Source of the DNA: Candidatus Dormiibacterota bacterium
Lineage (GTDB): Bacteria > Chloroflexota > Dormibacteria > Aeolococcales > Aeolococcaceae
Direction of reading: 5' to 3'
DNA length: 6,109 nt
NCBI GenBank assembly: GCA_019236085.1
Contig: JAFAJR010000110.1
Span: forward strand, 1-6,109
Below the pieces are notes generated by a model. The model worked only from the letters and a program-made list of their open reading frames with translations, was not told the origin of the DNA and searched no databases. Of the stretch, positions 1 to 5,581 are shown piece after piece; the first letter of the stretch is position 1, and each line of letters begins with the position of its first letter. The position numbers and the translations under genes were made by a program.

Positions 1-90
1 TGTCATCCGCGCCGGAGGCCCTGCAACGCCGGCCGCGAATTCCTTCGCAGTATACAGCATCTTGGGGTCCGTCGCTCCGGGAGCCCCCAT
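1..90 (-). CDS. Possible start of a hypothetical protein, cut by the left edge
   Basis: An open frame on the minus strand runs from an ATG at 90-88 off the left edge of the window without a stop. It gives 30 codons, beginning MGAPGATDPK and continuing MLYTAKEFAAGVAG. A second in-frame ATG at 60-58 is an alternative start. Upstream of the first ATG lies a G-rich run (GGGCGGGG, 8 bases away) that could act as a weak ribosome binding site, but it is also the arm of a hairpin. The frame would continue the leftward operon after the small membrane protein. No domain is recognisable in so short a piece. It could equally be non-coding spacer, since in GC-rich DNA a 30-codon open frame is weak evidence. 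Confidence 0.3.
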   Translation of the reverse strand, partial: MGAPGATDPKMLYTAKEFAAGVAGPPARMT

Positions 91-92
91 AT

Positions 93-120
93 CTTGAGCC
101 CCGCCCGTCCGGGCGTCAAG
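93..120 (-). terminator. Hairpin after the small membrane-protein gene, possible terminator
   Basis: On the minus strand, CTTGA-CGCCCG and CGGGCG...TCAAG form two stacked stems (5 bp and 6 bp) with a 4-base bulge on one side and a very tight loop; the inner stem probably opens to a 4-base loop. It begins 13 bases past the TGA stop of the gene at 134-559. There is no following T run on either strand, so it is not a classic intrinsic terminator. High-GC bacteria often use hairpins without a T tract. Its position right after a stop codon is the main argument; a possible start codon for a further gene lies just beyond it. Confidence 0.4.
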
Positions 121-133
121 GCCCTGGCGGGAC

Positions 134-559
134 TCAGTGCAGCAGCACCTGCAGCAGGTTCTGGATCGGTGCGAATGCGCTGAGACCGAACGCGAACAAC
201 AGCGCGAGGCGGGCCTGGCGGGTGGGGAGGCGCAGCATCGCCAATAGGCACACCAGCAGCACCAGCAGGAGCTTGAGCCCGCCAATCTCCAGTGGCTGGG
301 TGACAGCGGCGCGCATCAGGCCGTTGGCCTCGAAGAAGCTGCGGCCGGAGAGCGCGACGGCTGTGGTGATGGTGTCGGCCGCCTGGGCAAGGCAGGCCCC
401 GAGCAGGAAGAGCACCGACACGGGGTCGCGCAGCGTCTGGCGGAGTCGCGCGTAGCGCTGCGGGGCCGGCGCCCCGGGCTCGGTATCGACCTCGAGGCGA
501 GCCGGGTAGGTGCGGCGGAGCGGACTGACGGCAGCGGTCGAGCGCTTGTCGTAGGACAT
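134..559 (-). CDS. Small three-helix membrane protein, DUF5658-like
   Basis: 141 residues. The first ~47 are polar and basic and probably cytoplasmic. Three hydrophobic segments follow, at about 48-70, 88-110 and 116-140. The first helix ends in an ADTITT stretch (D62, T63, T65, T66), then a short loop carries FFEANGLMR (E77, N79), and the second helix follows. This D-x-x-T-T ... E-x-N-x-(L/M)-R pattern across helices 1 and 2 resembles the uncharacterised DUF5658 family, where the loop is usually EANP; here Gly replaces Pro. The function of that family is not known. The ATG start is supported by a strong Shine-Dalgarno (GAGGGGA, 567-573) 7 bases upstream. It lies 69 bases downstream of the VirB4-like gene on the same strand and is probably co-transcribed, so it may be an accessory membrane part of the same machine, but this is inference from position only. 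Confidence 0.75.
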   Translation of the reverse strand: MSYDKRSTAAVSPLRRTYPARLEVDTEPGAPAPQRYARLRQTLRDPVSVLFLLGACLAQAADTITTAVALSGRSFFEANGLMRAAVTQPLEIGGLKLLLVLLVCLLAMLRLPTRQARLALLFAFGLSAFAPIQNLLQVLLH

Positions 560-592
560 GGTCCAATCCCCTCGAGAAAGTCCAATGGGACC
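560..592 (-). promoter_or_regulatory. Ribosome binding site inside a possible stem-loop
   Basis: On the minus strand GGTCCCAT (592-585) can pair with ATTGGACC (567-560): 7 of 8 pairs, with one C/T mismatch. The loop of 17 bases holds most of the Shine-Dalgarno GAGGGGA (573-567), and the stem ends directly at the ATG of the small membrane-protein gene. The heptamer ATTGGAC also occurs twice as a direct repeat, 19 bases apart. The Shine-Dalgarno itself is clear; a regulatory role for the fold is a guess. Confidence 0.5.
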
Positions 593-611
593 GCCCCCGC
601 GGCCCGGTCCC

Positions 612-642
612 GCCCGCCGCAGCCAAGTCTAGCGGGGCGGGC
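612..642 (-). other. GC hairpin spanning the stop codon of the VirB4-like gene
   Basis: GCCCGCC (612-618) and GGCGGGC (636-642) are perfect 7-bp complements around a 17-base loop containing the TAG stop at 631-629. No T tract follows. It could slow transcription or protect a 3' end between the two genes, but in DNA this rich in G and C such stems occur by chance. Confidence 0.2.
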
Positions 643-2683
643 CTGGCGCCGTCGAGCCCAGGATCGCCGCGTACTCCGGGGGCACGTCGATGCGCATCTC
701 GAGCCGGCGGTCGCCGGCGAGCAGCAGGAACTCGCCGCGAGCCGCTGTCTCCACGAAACGCCGCTGCGCCGCGGTGAGACCGAACGCCGCCTCCATGCGC
801 GCCGCCTCGGCGGCGCGGTGGCCGCCCAGCAGCACAGTCGCGCTGTTGGTGGCGACGACGCTTCCCTCGTGCGTCACCAGCAGATCCTGTGCGTTCTGCG
901 TCGCCACGACGAGCGAGGCGCCGTGCTTGCGGCAGCGCCGGGCCAGCTGCACCAGCAACGAACGCAGCGCGGCGTGCTCGCACAGAGCACCGGCCTCGTC
1001 GAAAACGATGTGACGCCGCCTGGGCTCGTGACGCACCAGGCGCCACAGCGAGCGCGCGATCAGCAGCGACACCGCCGGCATGTGCTCGGCGGGAACGTCG
1101 CGCAACGAGAAGACGTGGAGCCGAGGGTCCAGGGTCAGCGATTGCGTGCCGTCGAACAGACGGGCGAGCGCGCCGCTGCAGTATCTGTCGATGACGGCAG
1201 CAACTCGAGGTGCTGTGTCGCCGAGCAGCGGCAGGCAGGCGGCGAGGTGTGGCTGTTCTCCTGCGGCGCGGGCCTGAGTCAACACCGCACGCGCCGCCCG
1301 GTCCACCAGCGCACGCTCCACATCGTCGAGGCGGGCACACACAGTCGCAACGAACTCCCCCACCGCCGTCACGCGCGATTCGTCGTCGCCGTCATCGCCC
1401 TCGAAGACGCTGAGGCCGCAGTCGCTGCCCGCGGCGACCGTCACATGCGTCCCGGCCAGCGCTGTGGCCAGGCGGTGGTACTCCTGCTCGGGGTCGACGA
1501 CGATGCACTGGACGCCGCGCTGCACCGCCTCCAGCACCAGCGTCCCCAGGGCAAAGCTCTTGCCGTGCCCGGAGGCGGCGAGCACCGCGAGGTTGGCGTT
1601 GTGATGCCGCGCGGTGTCGAAGGGATCTAGCAGCACGGGCTCGTGGGAAACGCGATGCTCTCCCATGCGGTAGCCGCCGGGATCGGCGCAACCGGCGGCG
1701 AGCCAGGGGACGCAGCTGGCAGCCGCTGCGGAGTCCACGAGCTTGCCGGCCCGGACGGGGTCGACGCCCAGCGGCAGGGTGGCCAGCCGCGCGGCGGCGT
1801 GGCGGAAGTGCAGCGGCTCGGCCGCGATGAGCGCTGCGCTGAATGCTGACCGCAGCCGCTCGGTGACGACGCGGAGCCCCGCCTCGTCGCCGGCGATGCC
1901 CAACGCGACGACTGAGAGCTGCAACGGCTGCCCGGAGCCTCGAGCCAGCCTGCCACGAAGGGCGTGGGCTGCGTCGAGGCCGATGTCCACCTGCACGTCC
2001 CCGACCCTCCCCCGCTCCGCCTCGAGCATGCGGTGCGCCGCGAAGTCCCGCAGCTTGCGGCCCAGCGAGGTGAGCGCAGCGCCCAGCGGCGCCGGCTGCA
2101 GGTGGATGGCGAGGTCGCAGCAGGCGCGAACCATGAGGAGCGGCCGCAGCCATCCGGCGCCCACAGGGTGTCCCGGCAGCCTGCGCAGGGCCAGCCCGGC
2201 GACCAGCGAGCCGCCGAATCGCGCTGACCGGGCCGATTCGCTCCACTCGCCACCGAGGCAGCTCACCGCGCTGCCGAGCTCCTCCCCCGCCAGGCGGACG
2301 GCGCCGGCGCCGACGGCGCGGAGGGCGGAGGCCGCGCGCTCGGCGCTGAGCTCGGCCTGGTCGCCGTCCACGCCGCGGACCGCCACCAGGATCTCGCGGC
2401 TGTGGGCCTCGAGGCCGGCGGCCCGGGCCATCCGCTGCCGCGCCATGGCGGCACCGAGCTCATCGTCGCCGGGCGCCTCGACCGTTGCCAGCGGCCTGAT
2501 CCGCACCACCAGCTGCAGTGGTGAGTCGATGGAGTGGCAGAGACCGGCGAACGCGGACAGCGCCGACGCCCGGCGCGCCGGGTCGAGGGCATCGAGGTCG
2601 AGGTCGCCGCTGCGAAGCACCACTGTGACCTCGCCTGTGTCGAGCTCCAGCCGGTCCCGGGCCACGGTGACCGCGCCGATCAC
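629..2683 (-). CDS. VirB4-like type IV secretion/conjugation ATPase
   Basis: 684 residues, an inner-membrane-associated hexameric-type ATPase that would power DNA or protein transfer. The N-terminal part (about 1-340) contains an HSIDSPLQLVVRIRPL segment (50-65) typical of the Gram-positive/actinobacterial VirB4 group. The C-terminal ATPase domain has Walker A AASGHGKS (369-376, K375, S376), then VVDPEQEY (395-402), Walker B HIVFDEAG (558-565, D562, E563) and a conserved ATQNAQD with Q596. The first Walker A glycine is Ala, which I recall as usual in this subgroup. The start is GTG at 2683; its GTGA overlaps the upstream stop, and GGGAGGA lies directly before it, unusually close. Adjacency to a PrgI-like protein is the classic arrangement in Gram-positive conjugation modules. 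Length is in the range of VirB4 proteins. VirB4-type identity is well supported; whether the machine moves DNA, protein or builds a pilus is not visible. Confidence 0.88.
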   Translation of the reverse strand: MIGAVTVARDRLELDTGEVTVVLRSGDLDLDALDPARRASALSAFAGLCHSIDSPLQLVVRIRPLATVEAPGDDELGAAMARQRMARAAGLEAHSREILVAVRGVDGDQAELSAERAASALRAVGAGAVRLAGEELGSAVSCLGGEWSESARSARFGGSLVAGLALRRLPGHPVGAGWLRPLLMVRACCDLAIHLQPAPLGAALTSLGRKLRDFAAHRMLEAERGRVGDVQVDIGLDAAHALRGRLARGSGQPLQLSVVALGIAGDEAGLRVVTERLRSAFSAALIAAEPLHFRHAAARLATLPLGVDPVRAGKLVDSAAAASCVPWLAAGCADPGGYRMGEHRVSHEPVLLDPFDTARHHNANLAVLAASGHGKSFALGTLVLEAVQRGVQCIVVDPEQEYHRLATALAGTHVTVAAGSDCGLSVFEGDDGDDESRVTAVGEFVATVCARLDDVERALVDRAARAVLTQARAAGEQPHLAACLPLLGDTAPRVAAVIDRYCSGALARLFDGTQSLTLDPRLHVFSLRDVPAEHMPAVSLLIARSLWRLVRHEPRRRHIVFDEAGALCEHAALRSLLVQLARRCRKHGASLVVATQNAQDLLVTHEGSVVATNSATVLLGGHRAAEAARMEAAFGLTAAQRRFVETAARGEFLLLAGDRRLEMRIDVPPEYAAILGSTAPGPPR

Positions 2684-2690
2684 TCCTCCC
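2680..2690 (-). promoter_or_regulatory. GTGA stop/start overlap with embedded Shine-Dalgarno
   Basis: On the minus strand the sequence reads GGGAGGAGTGATC. The GTG start of the VirB4-like gene (2683-2681) overlaps the TGA stop of the gene before it (2682-2680). The GGGAGGA (2690-2684) abuts the start, which is closer than the usual 5-9 bases. This points to re-initiation by ribosomes finishing the upstream gene, and so to coupled expression of the two proteins. The next in-frame GTG (2665-2663) would sit 18 bases from that site, which is too far. Confidence 0.65.
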
Positions 2691-3819
2691 AGGACCAGGA
2701 GATCTCGCCGGAGATGCGCCGGGCGAAGCGGCGCAGAGCGTTGGCCGCGGGCCCGCGGCCGTCGCCGGCCAGCTGATGGCGGTCCTCGGCATCCAGGACC
2801 GCGGTGTCGTCCGGGATCTCGGCGACGACCTGGCCGTCCAGGTCACGCATCGCCTCGGAGACGTCTGCAGCCGGGCGCTGCCGGTTCACCACGTAGCGAA
2901 GCTGGTGGCGCAGACCGCGACGTCGCAGCGCCTCAGTGGTGCGGTACGCGTCGTGGACGCCGGTGACCGTCGGCGATACCACGATGAGCACGTCGTCCAC
3001 GCTGCGCAGGACAGATTCGGTGTGCGGCGTGAGCTCAGGTGGCAGGTCGATGACCACCAGCCCGAAGCCTGCCATGTCCAGATCGCGGAGCAGCTCGCGG
3101 ACTACCGCCGGGGTGACCGGCCACTCGGGGTTCGGCGGATGCTGTGGGCCGATCAGCACCTGCATCCCGGAGGGGTGGCGGCAGAGCAGCTCGGCTGCGC
3201 GCCGTTCCTCCGGCGGCGCCGCGGCGAACTCGACGACGCTGGAGCCGTGCAGCCCGAGGCGGGCGCCGACGCTGGCCGATCGGAGGTCGAGGTCGAGCAG
3301 CGCAACAGGTGTCGCGCGGCGGCCGCGCTCTGCCGCGAGCCGCGCCGCCAGCTCCACTGCCAACGTGGTCCGGCCGGTGCCGCCCTTGAGGGAGAAGAAG
3401 GTGACGCGGTGGGCGCCCCCGTCGCGACGCCTGGCGGCCCGCGGCTGAACCGCGTCACCGGGCGCGTCGCGGAGCACCGTTGGCCGGAAGGCCATCACAG
3501 GCTCGGGCGCCGGTTGCGGCAGCTGCAGGCGGATACGGCCCCTGCGTGGCCGCAGCCCGAAGAGCACCGCCAAGCGAACCCACTGCACGAGCGGCCGTCC
3601 CGAAACCCGTAGCCAGCCCAGCGCAGCCCCGGCACAGGCGACGAGCAACGCCAGCGTCACCGCCAGTGCCCGGGGCGCCGGGATGTGCAGGATGGCGTAG
3701 GCCGCCAGCGCCGCCGCGACCACCACCAGCAGCTCGGCCGCCGCCAGGCCGAAGGCCAGCCGGTCCGGCACGTCGAACCCGTCGGCGAACTGCACCTCGT
3801 CCCGGGGATCGGCGCTCAT
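2680..3819 (-). CDS. PrgI-like membrane domain fused to a MinD/ParA-type (CpaE/TadZ-like) ATPase
   Basis: 379 residues from the chosen ATG. Residues about 8-95 look like a PrgI domain of Gram-positive type IV secretion: an FDVPDRLAFGL lead-in, two membrane helices (about 25-44 and 51-70), then GRPL (74-77) and FGLRPRRGRI (87-96). A linker rich in Pro and Arg leads to a ParA/MinD-type ATPase (about 138-375). It has deviant Walker A KGGTGRTT (145-152), Walker A' LLDLDLRS (D176, D178), Walker B VVIDLPPE (D258), then the VSPTVTG and YVVNRQRP strands typical of CpaE/MinD. Oddly, the usual P-loop Lys is Arg150 (codon CGG), while the signature Lys145 is kept. An in-frame GTG at 3900 would add 27 residues (APLCPQGWR...) that look non-conserved, and neither start has a good ribosome binding site. 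The gene overlaps the VirB4-like gene by 4 bases. The fusion would tie a positioning or partner-regulating ATPase to the secretion core in the membrane. ATPase class is firm; PrgI assignment is probable. Confidence 0.82.
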   Translation of the reverse strand: MSADPRDEVQFADGFDVPDRLAFGLAAAELLVVVAAALAAYAILHIPAPRALAVTLALLVACAGAALGWLRVSGRPLVQWVRLAVLFGLRPRRGRIRLQLPQPAPEPVMAFRPTVLRDAPGDAVQPRAARRRDGGAHRVTFFSLKGGTGRTTLAVELAARLAAERGRRATPVALLDLDLRSASVGARLGLHGSSVVEFAAAPPEERRAAELLCRHPSGMQVLIGPQHPPNPEWPVTPAVVRELLRDLDMAGFGLVVIDLPPELTPHTESVLRSVDDVLIVVSPTVTGVHDAYRTTEALRRRGLRHQLRYVVNRQRPAADVSEAMRDLDGQVVAEIPDDTAVLDAEDRHQLAGDGRGPAANALRRFARRISGEISWSWEE

Positions 3820-3854
3820 GCGCGTCGGTGTCTGTGTGTTCGCAGAATGACAGA

Positions 3855-3860
3855 ATCGTA
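3855..3860 (-). promoter_or_regulatory. Possible -10 box (TACGAT) for the leftward operon
   Basis: TACGAT on the minus strand lies 35 bases before the ATG at 3819. The identical hexamer appears in the better-supported promoter at 5513-5542. No good -35 is found at 16-19 bases; the nearest TTG-like element (TTGTCC, 3889-3884) is 23 bases away. The short, Shine-Dalgarno-free leader would suit a leaderless or weakly translated message. Weak evidence. Confidence 0.25.
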
Positions 3861-3913
3861 GACTTCTCGGGCGCCACCCCTGCGGACAAAGCGGGGCCAC
3901 GGGCGACCGCGGC

Positions 3914-3919
3914 GATAAT
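3914..3919 (+). promoter_or_regulatory. Possible -10 box (GATAAT) for the aldehyde dehydrogenase gene
   Basis: GATAAT differs from TATAAT at the first base only and lies 33 bases before the GTG start, in a locally AT-rich spot in an otherwise GC-rich region. There is no recognisable -35 (GCGGGG at the 17-base distance), so an activator or an alternative sigma factor might be needed. The expected transcription start, around 3926, falls inside the adjacent inverted repeat. Confidence 0.35.
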
Positions 3920-3934
3920 TGACGCCGACGTCAA
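3919..3934. promoter_or_regulatory. Perfect inverted repeat, likely repressor operator
   Basis: TTGACG-CCGA-CGTCAA: two perfect 6-base arms around a 4-base spacer. It begins at the last base of the putative GATAAT box and ends 4 bases before the Shine-Dalgarno, so a bound dimer would block transcription start for the aldehyde dehydrogenase gene. The size and symmetry suit a dimeric helix-turn-helix regulator. No regulator gene is in the window, so its identity is unknown. It might also affect the divergent operon. Confidence 0.5.
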
Positions 3935-3938
3935 ACGC

Positions 3939-3944
3939 GGAGGG
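3939..3944 (+). promoter_or_regulatory. Shine-Dalgarno of the aldehyde dehydrogenase gene
   Basis: GGAGGG followed by 8 bases and the GTG at 3953. This fixes the GTG as the start. The ATG at 3946, one base after the site, opens only a 9-codon frame in another phase. Confidence 0.75.
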
Positions 3945-3952
3945 TATGCAGA

Positions 3953-5479
3953 GTGGCCACGACAGTCAGCCCTGAGGTCGCCACGTACCAGCAGTACATC
4001 GACGGCGAATGGGTGGGCGCTGCCGACGGAGCCACCTACGAGGTGCTCAACCCCTCAACCGAGGAGGTGATGGCCACTGCCCCTGCGGGCTCGCGCGCCG
4101 ACTCCCGGCGAGCGGTGGCGGCGGCGCGGCGGGCGTTCGACGCCGGCGAGTGGCGGCTCAAGCCCCAGCTGCAGCGCAGCCAGATCATGTTCGAGATCGT
4201 CAAGCACCTAGAGGATGTCTCGGACGGCTGGGCGCTGGTCGAGGCGCAGAACGCCGGCGCCGTGATCCGCAAGGCGTCCGTCATCGACGTGCCCTATGCC
4301 GTCGAGTGGTTTCGCAGCATGGCCGAGCAGGCGCTGCACCTCCAGTGGTACGAGCCGCTGCCCTGGATCGACATGCCGTACGTCTCCTGGAACTTCGTGT
4401 CCCGGGAGCCCGTAGGGGTGTGCGCCGGGATCGTGCCGTGGAACTACCCGCTGGTCTTCGCCATGTGGAAGATCGCCCCGGCGCTGGCCACCGGCAACTC
4501 CGTGGTCCTCAAGCCGGCGCCCCAGACCCCGCTCTCCGCCCTCGAGCTTGTCCGGGCCATCGATGAGACGGGACTCCTGCCCAAGGGCGTGCTCAACGTG
4601 GTCACCGGCGACTCTATCGAGGTCGGCGCGGAGCTGGTCGAGAGCCCGGACGTCGACAAGCTGGCGTTCACCGGCTCGACAGCCACCGGGCGCAAGGTCC
4701 TGGCCGCCGCGGCGCCGACGATCAAGAAGGTCACCCTCGAGCTGGGGGGCAAGTCGGCCAGCATCGTGTGCCCCGACGCCGACCTCGACATAGCCGTCGA
4801 CGGCACGCTGGTCGGTGTCTTCCTGCACCAGGGACAGATGTGCGAGTCCGGCACCCGGCTGTTTGTCCATGACGACATCTACGACCGGTTCGTGGACCGC
4901 CTGGTGGACACCGCCGCCGCGCTCACCGTGGGCGACGCCGCCTCTTTCGACTCGCAGGTCGGCCCGGTGATCGACGGGCGGCAGTACCGGATGATCCTCG
5001 ACGCAGTCTCCCGGGCCCGGGACGAGGGTGCCGTCGTGGCCACCGGGGGCGTGCGGGCCCCCGGCGCCGGGGAGCGTGGCCACTTCATCCAGCCGACGGT
5101 GCTGGTGGACGTCCCGCCGGGTTCCCACGCAGCCACCGAGGAGATCTTCGGTCCGGTGCTCTCGGTGCAGCGATGGAACGACCTCAGCGAGGTGGTGGAG
5201 CGCGCCAACCGCTCGATCTATGGGCTGGCTGGCGGCGTCTGGTCGCGTGACACCCGGGGGGCCATCGAGATCGCCCGCCAGCTGCGCACCGGCACCGTCT
5301 GGATTAACGACTGGCACCTGCTCAATCCCCAGGCGCCGTTCGGCGGCTTCAAGCAGAGCGGCATCGGCCGGGAGCACGGTGTGTACGGGCTTCGGGAATA
5401 CACCGAGGTGAAGCACGTCTACGTCGACCAGAACGTGCCGCGCCGCGACCGCTACCTCTGGGACGTGCTCCTGGGCTGA
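3953..5479 (+). CDS. NAD(P)+-dependent aldehyde dehydrogenase
   Basis: 508 residues, a normal full length for the ALDH superfamily, soluble and cytoplasmic, oxidising an aldehyde to the acid. All hallmark motifs are present in order: PWNYP (162-166, oxyanion-hole N164), VLKPAP (185-190, cofactor K187), FTGSTATG (239-246, Rossmann glycines), LELGGK (262-267, general base E263), GQMCESGTR (294-302, nucleophile C297), EEIFGP (396-401, E397) and PFGGFKQSGIGRE (462-474). The N-terminal YIDGEWVGA opening is also typical. It resembles the betaine-aldehyde/aminobutyraldehyde/aromatic-aldehyde group, but the substrate cannot be read from the sequence. The INDWHLL segment (451-457) lines the substrate tunnel region. 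GTG start with a good Shine-Dalgarno. It is divergent from the secretion operon and sits before a prenyl diphosphate synthase with its own promoter, so an isoprenoid-derived aldehyde is possible but only a guess. Confidence 0.95.
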   Translation: MATTVSPEVATYQQYIDGEWVGAADGATYEVLNPSTEEVMATAPAGSRADSRRAVAAARRAFDAGEWRLKPQLQRSQIMFEIVKHLEDVSDGWALVEAQNAGAVIRKASVIDVPYAVEWFRSMAEQALHLQWYEPLPWIDMPYVSWNFVSREPVGVCAGIVPWNYPLVFAMWKIAPALATGNSVVLKPAPQTPLSALELVRAIDETGLLPKGVLNVVTGDSIEVGAELVESPDVDKLAFTGSTATGRKVLAAAAPTIKKVTLELGGKSASIVCPDADLDIAVDGTLVGVFLHQGQMCESGTRLFVHDDIYDRFVDRLVDTAAALTVGDAASFDSQVGPVIDGRQYRMILDAVSRARDEGAVVATGGVRAPGAGERGHFIQPTVLVDVPPGSHAATEEIFGPVLSVQRWNDLSEVVERANRSIYGLAGGVWSRDTRGAIEIARQLRTGTVWINDWHLLNPQAPFGGFKQSGIGREHGVYGLREYTEVKHVYVDQNVPRRDRYLWDVLLG

Positions 5480-5512
5480 CACCCGGACCGCGCGCCGCTA
5501 GCGATCAGCCGA

Positions 5513-5542
5513 TTGCCAGAAGCGGCGGGCGTTGGTTACGAT
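5513..5542 (+). promoter_or_regulatory. Sigma-70-type promoter before the prenyl diphosphate synthase gene
   Basis: TTGCCA (5513-5518; one mismatch to TTGACA), an 18-base spacer, then TACGAT (5537-5542; 4 of 6 to TATAAT). Transcription would start near 5549, giving a leader of about 33 bases before the ATG at 5582. It lies 33 bases after the aldehyde dehydrogenase stop, so the synthase gene can be transcribed on its own. This is the clearest two-box promoter in the window. Confidence 0.55.
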
Positions 5543-5558
5543 CGGGCAACAGTTATCG

Positions 5559-5571
5559 AATGGAAACCATT
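5559..5571 (+). repeat. Short inverted repeat in the leader of the prenyl synthase gene
   Basis: AATGG-AAA-CCATT, perfect 5-base arms and a 3-base loop, ending directly before the Shine-Dalgarno. It could be a small RNA hairpin next to the ribosome site or half of a protein site. It is AT-rich for this genome, so the stem is weak. Confidence 0.3.
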
Positions 5572-5576
5572 GAGGG
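5572..5576 (+). promoter_or_regulatory. Shine-Dalgarno of the prenyl diphosphate synthase gene
   Basis: GAGGG, then 5 bases, then the ATG at 5582. This supports that ATG as the start. Confidence 0.65.
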
Positions 5577-5581
5577 CTGCT

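Noticed and set aside
3..1340. Minus-strand open frame of 445 codons overlapping the VirB4-like and membrane-protein genes
   Set aside because: Arg/Ala/Pro-rich low-complexity translation in another phase; the real genes in the same place show clear family motifs. A GC-rich shadow frame.
1743..2966. Plus-strand open frame (407 codons) antisense to the VirB4-like and MinD-like genes
   Set aside because: Ser/Arg/Ala-rich shadow crossing the boundary of two well-supported genes.
3852..3867. AGAA...TTCT inverted repeat upstream of the leftward operon
   Set aside because: Arms of only 4 bases around an 8-base spacer, expected by chance.
3919..3950. TTGACG as a -35 box with TATGCA as -10
   Set aside because: Spacer would be 20 bases and the -10 would lie between the Shine-Dalgarno and the start codon; TTGACG is better explained as one arm of the palindrome.
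3946..3975. Nine-codon leader peptide frame starting at ATG 3946
   Set aside because: Only one base from the Shine-Dalgarno and out of phase with the aldehyde dehydrogenase; no attenuation structure seen.
4208..5482. Long minus-strand open frame (424 codons) antisense to the aldehyde dehydrogenase
   Set aside because: Mirror of a strongly biased GC-rich gene; His/Asp/Val-rich with no recognisable domain, while the plus strand carries every catalytic motif of the family.
5496..5503. CGCTAGCG palindrome after the aldehyde dehydrogenase stop
   Set aside because: Self-complementary 8-mer with no loop and no T tract, so not a terminator; too short to call a site.
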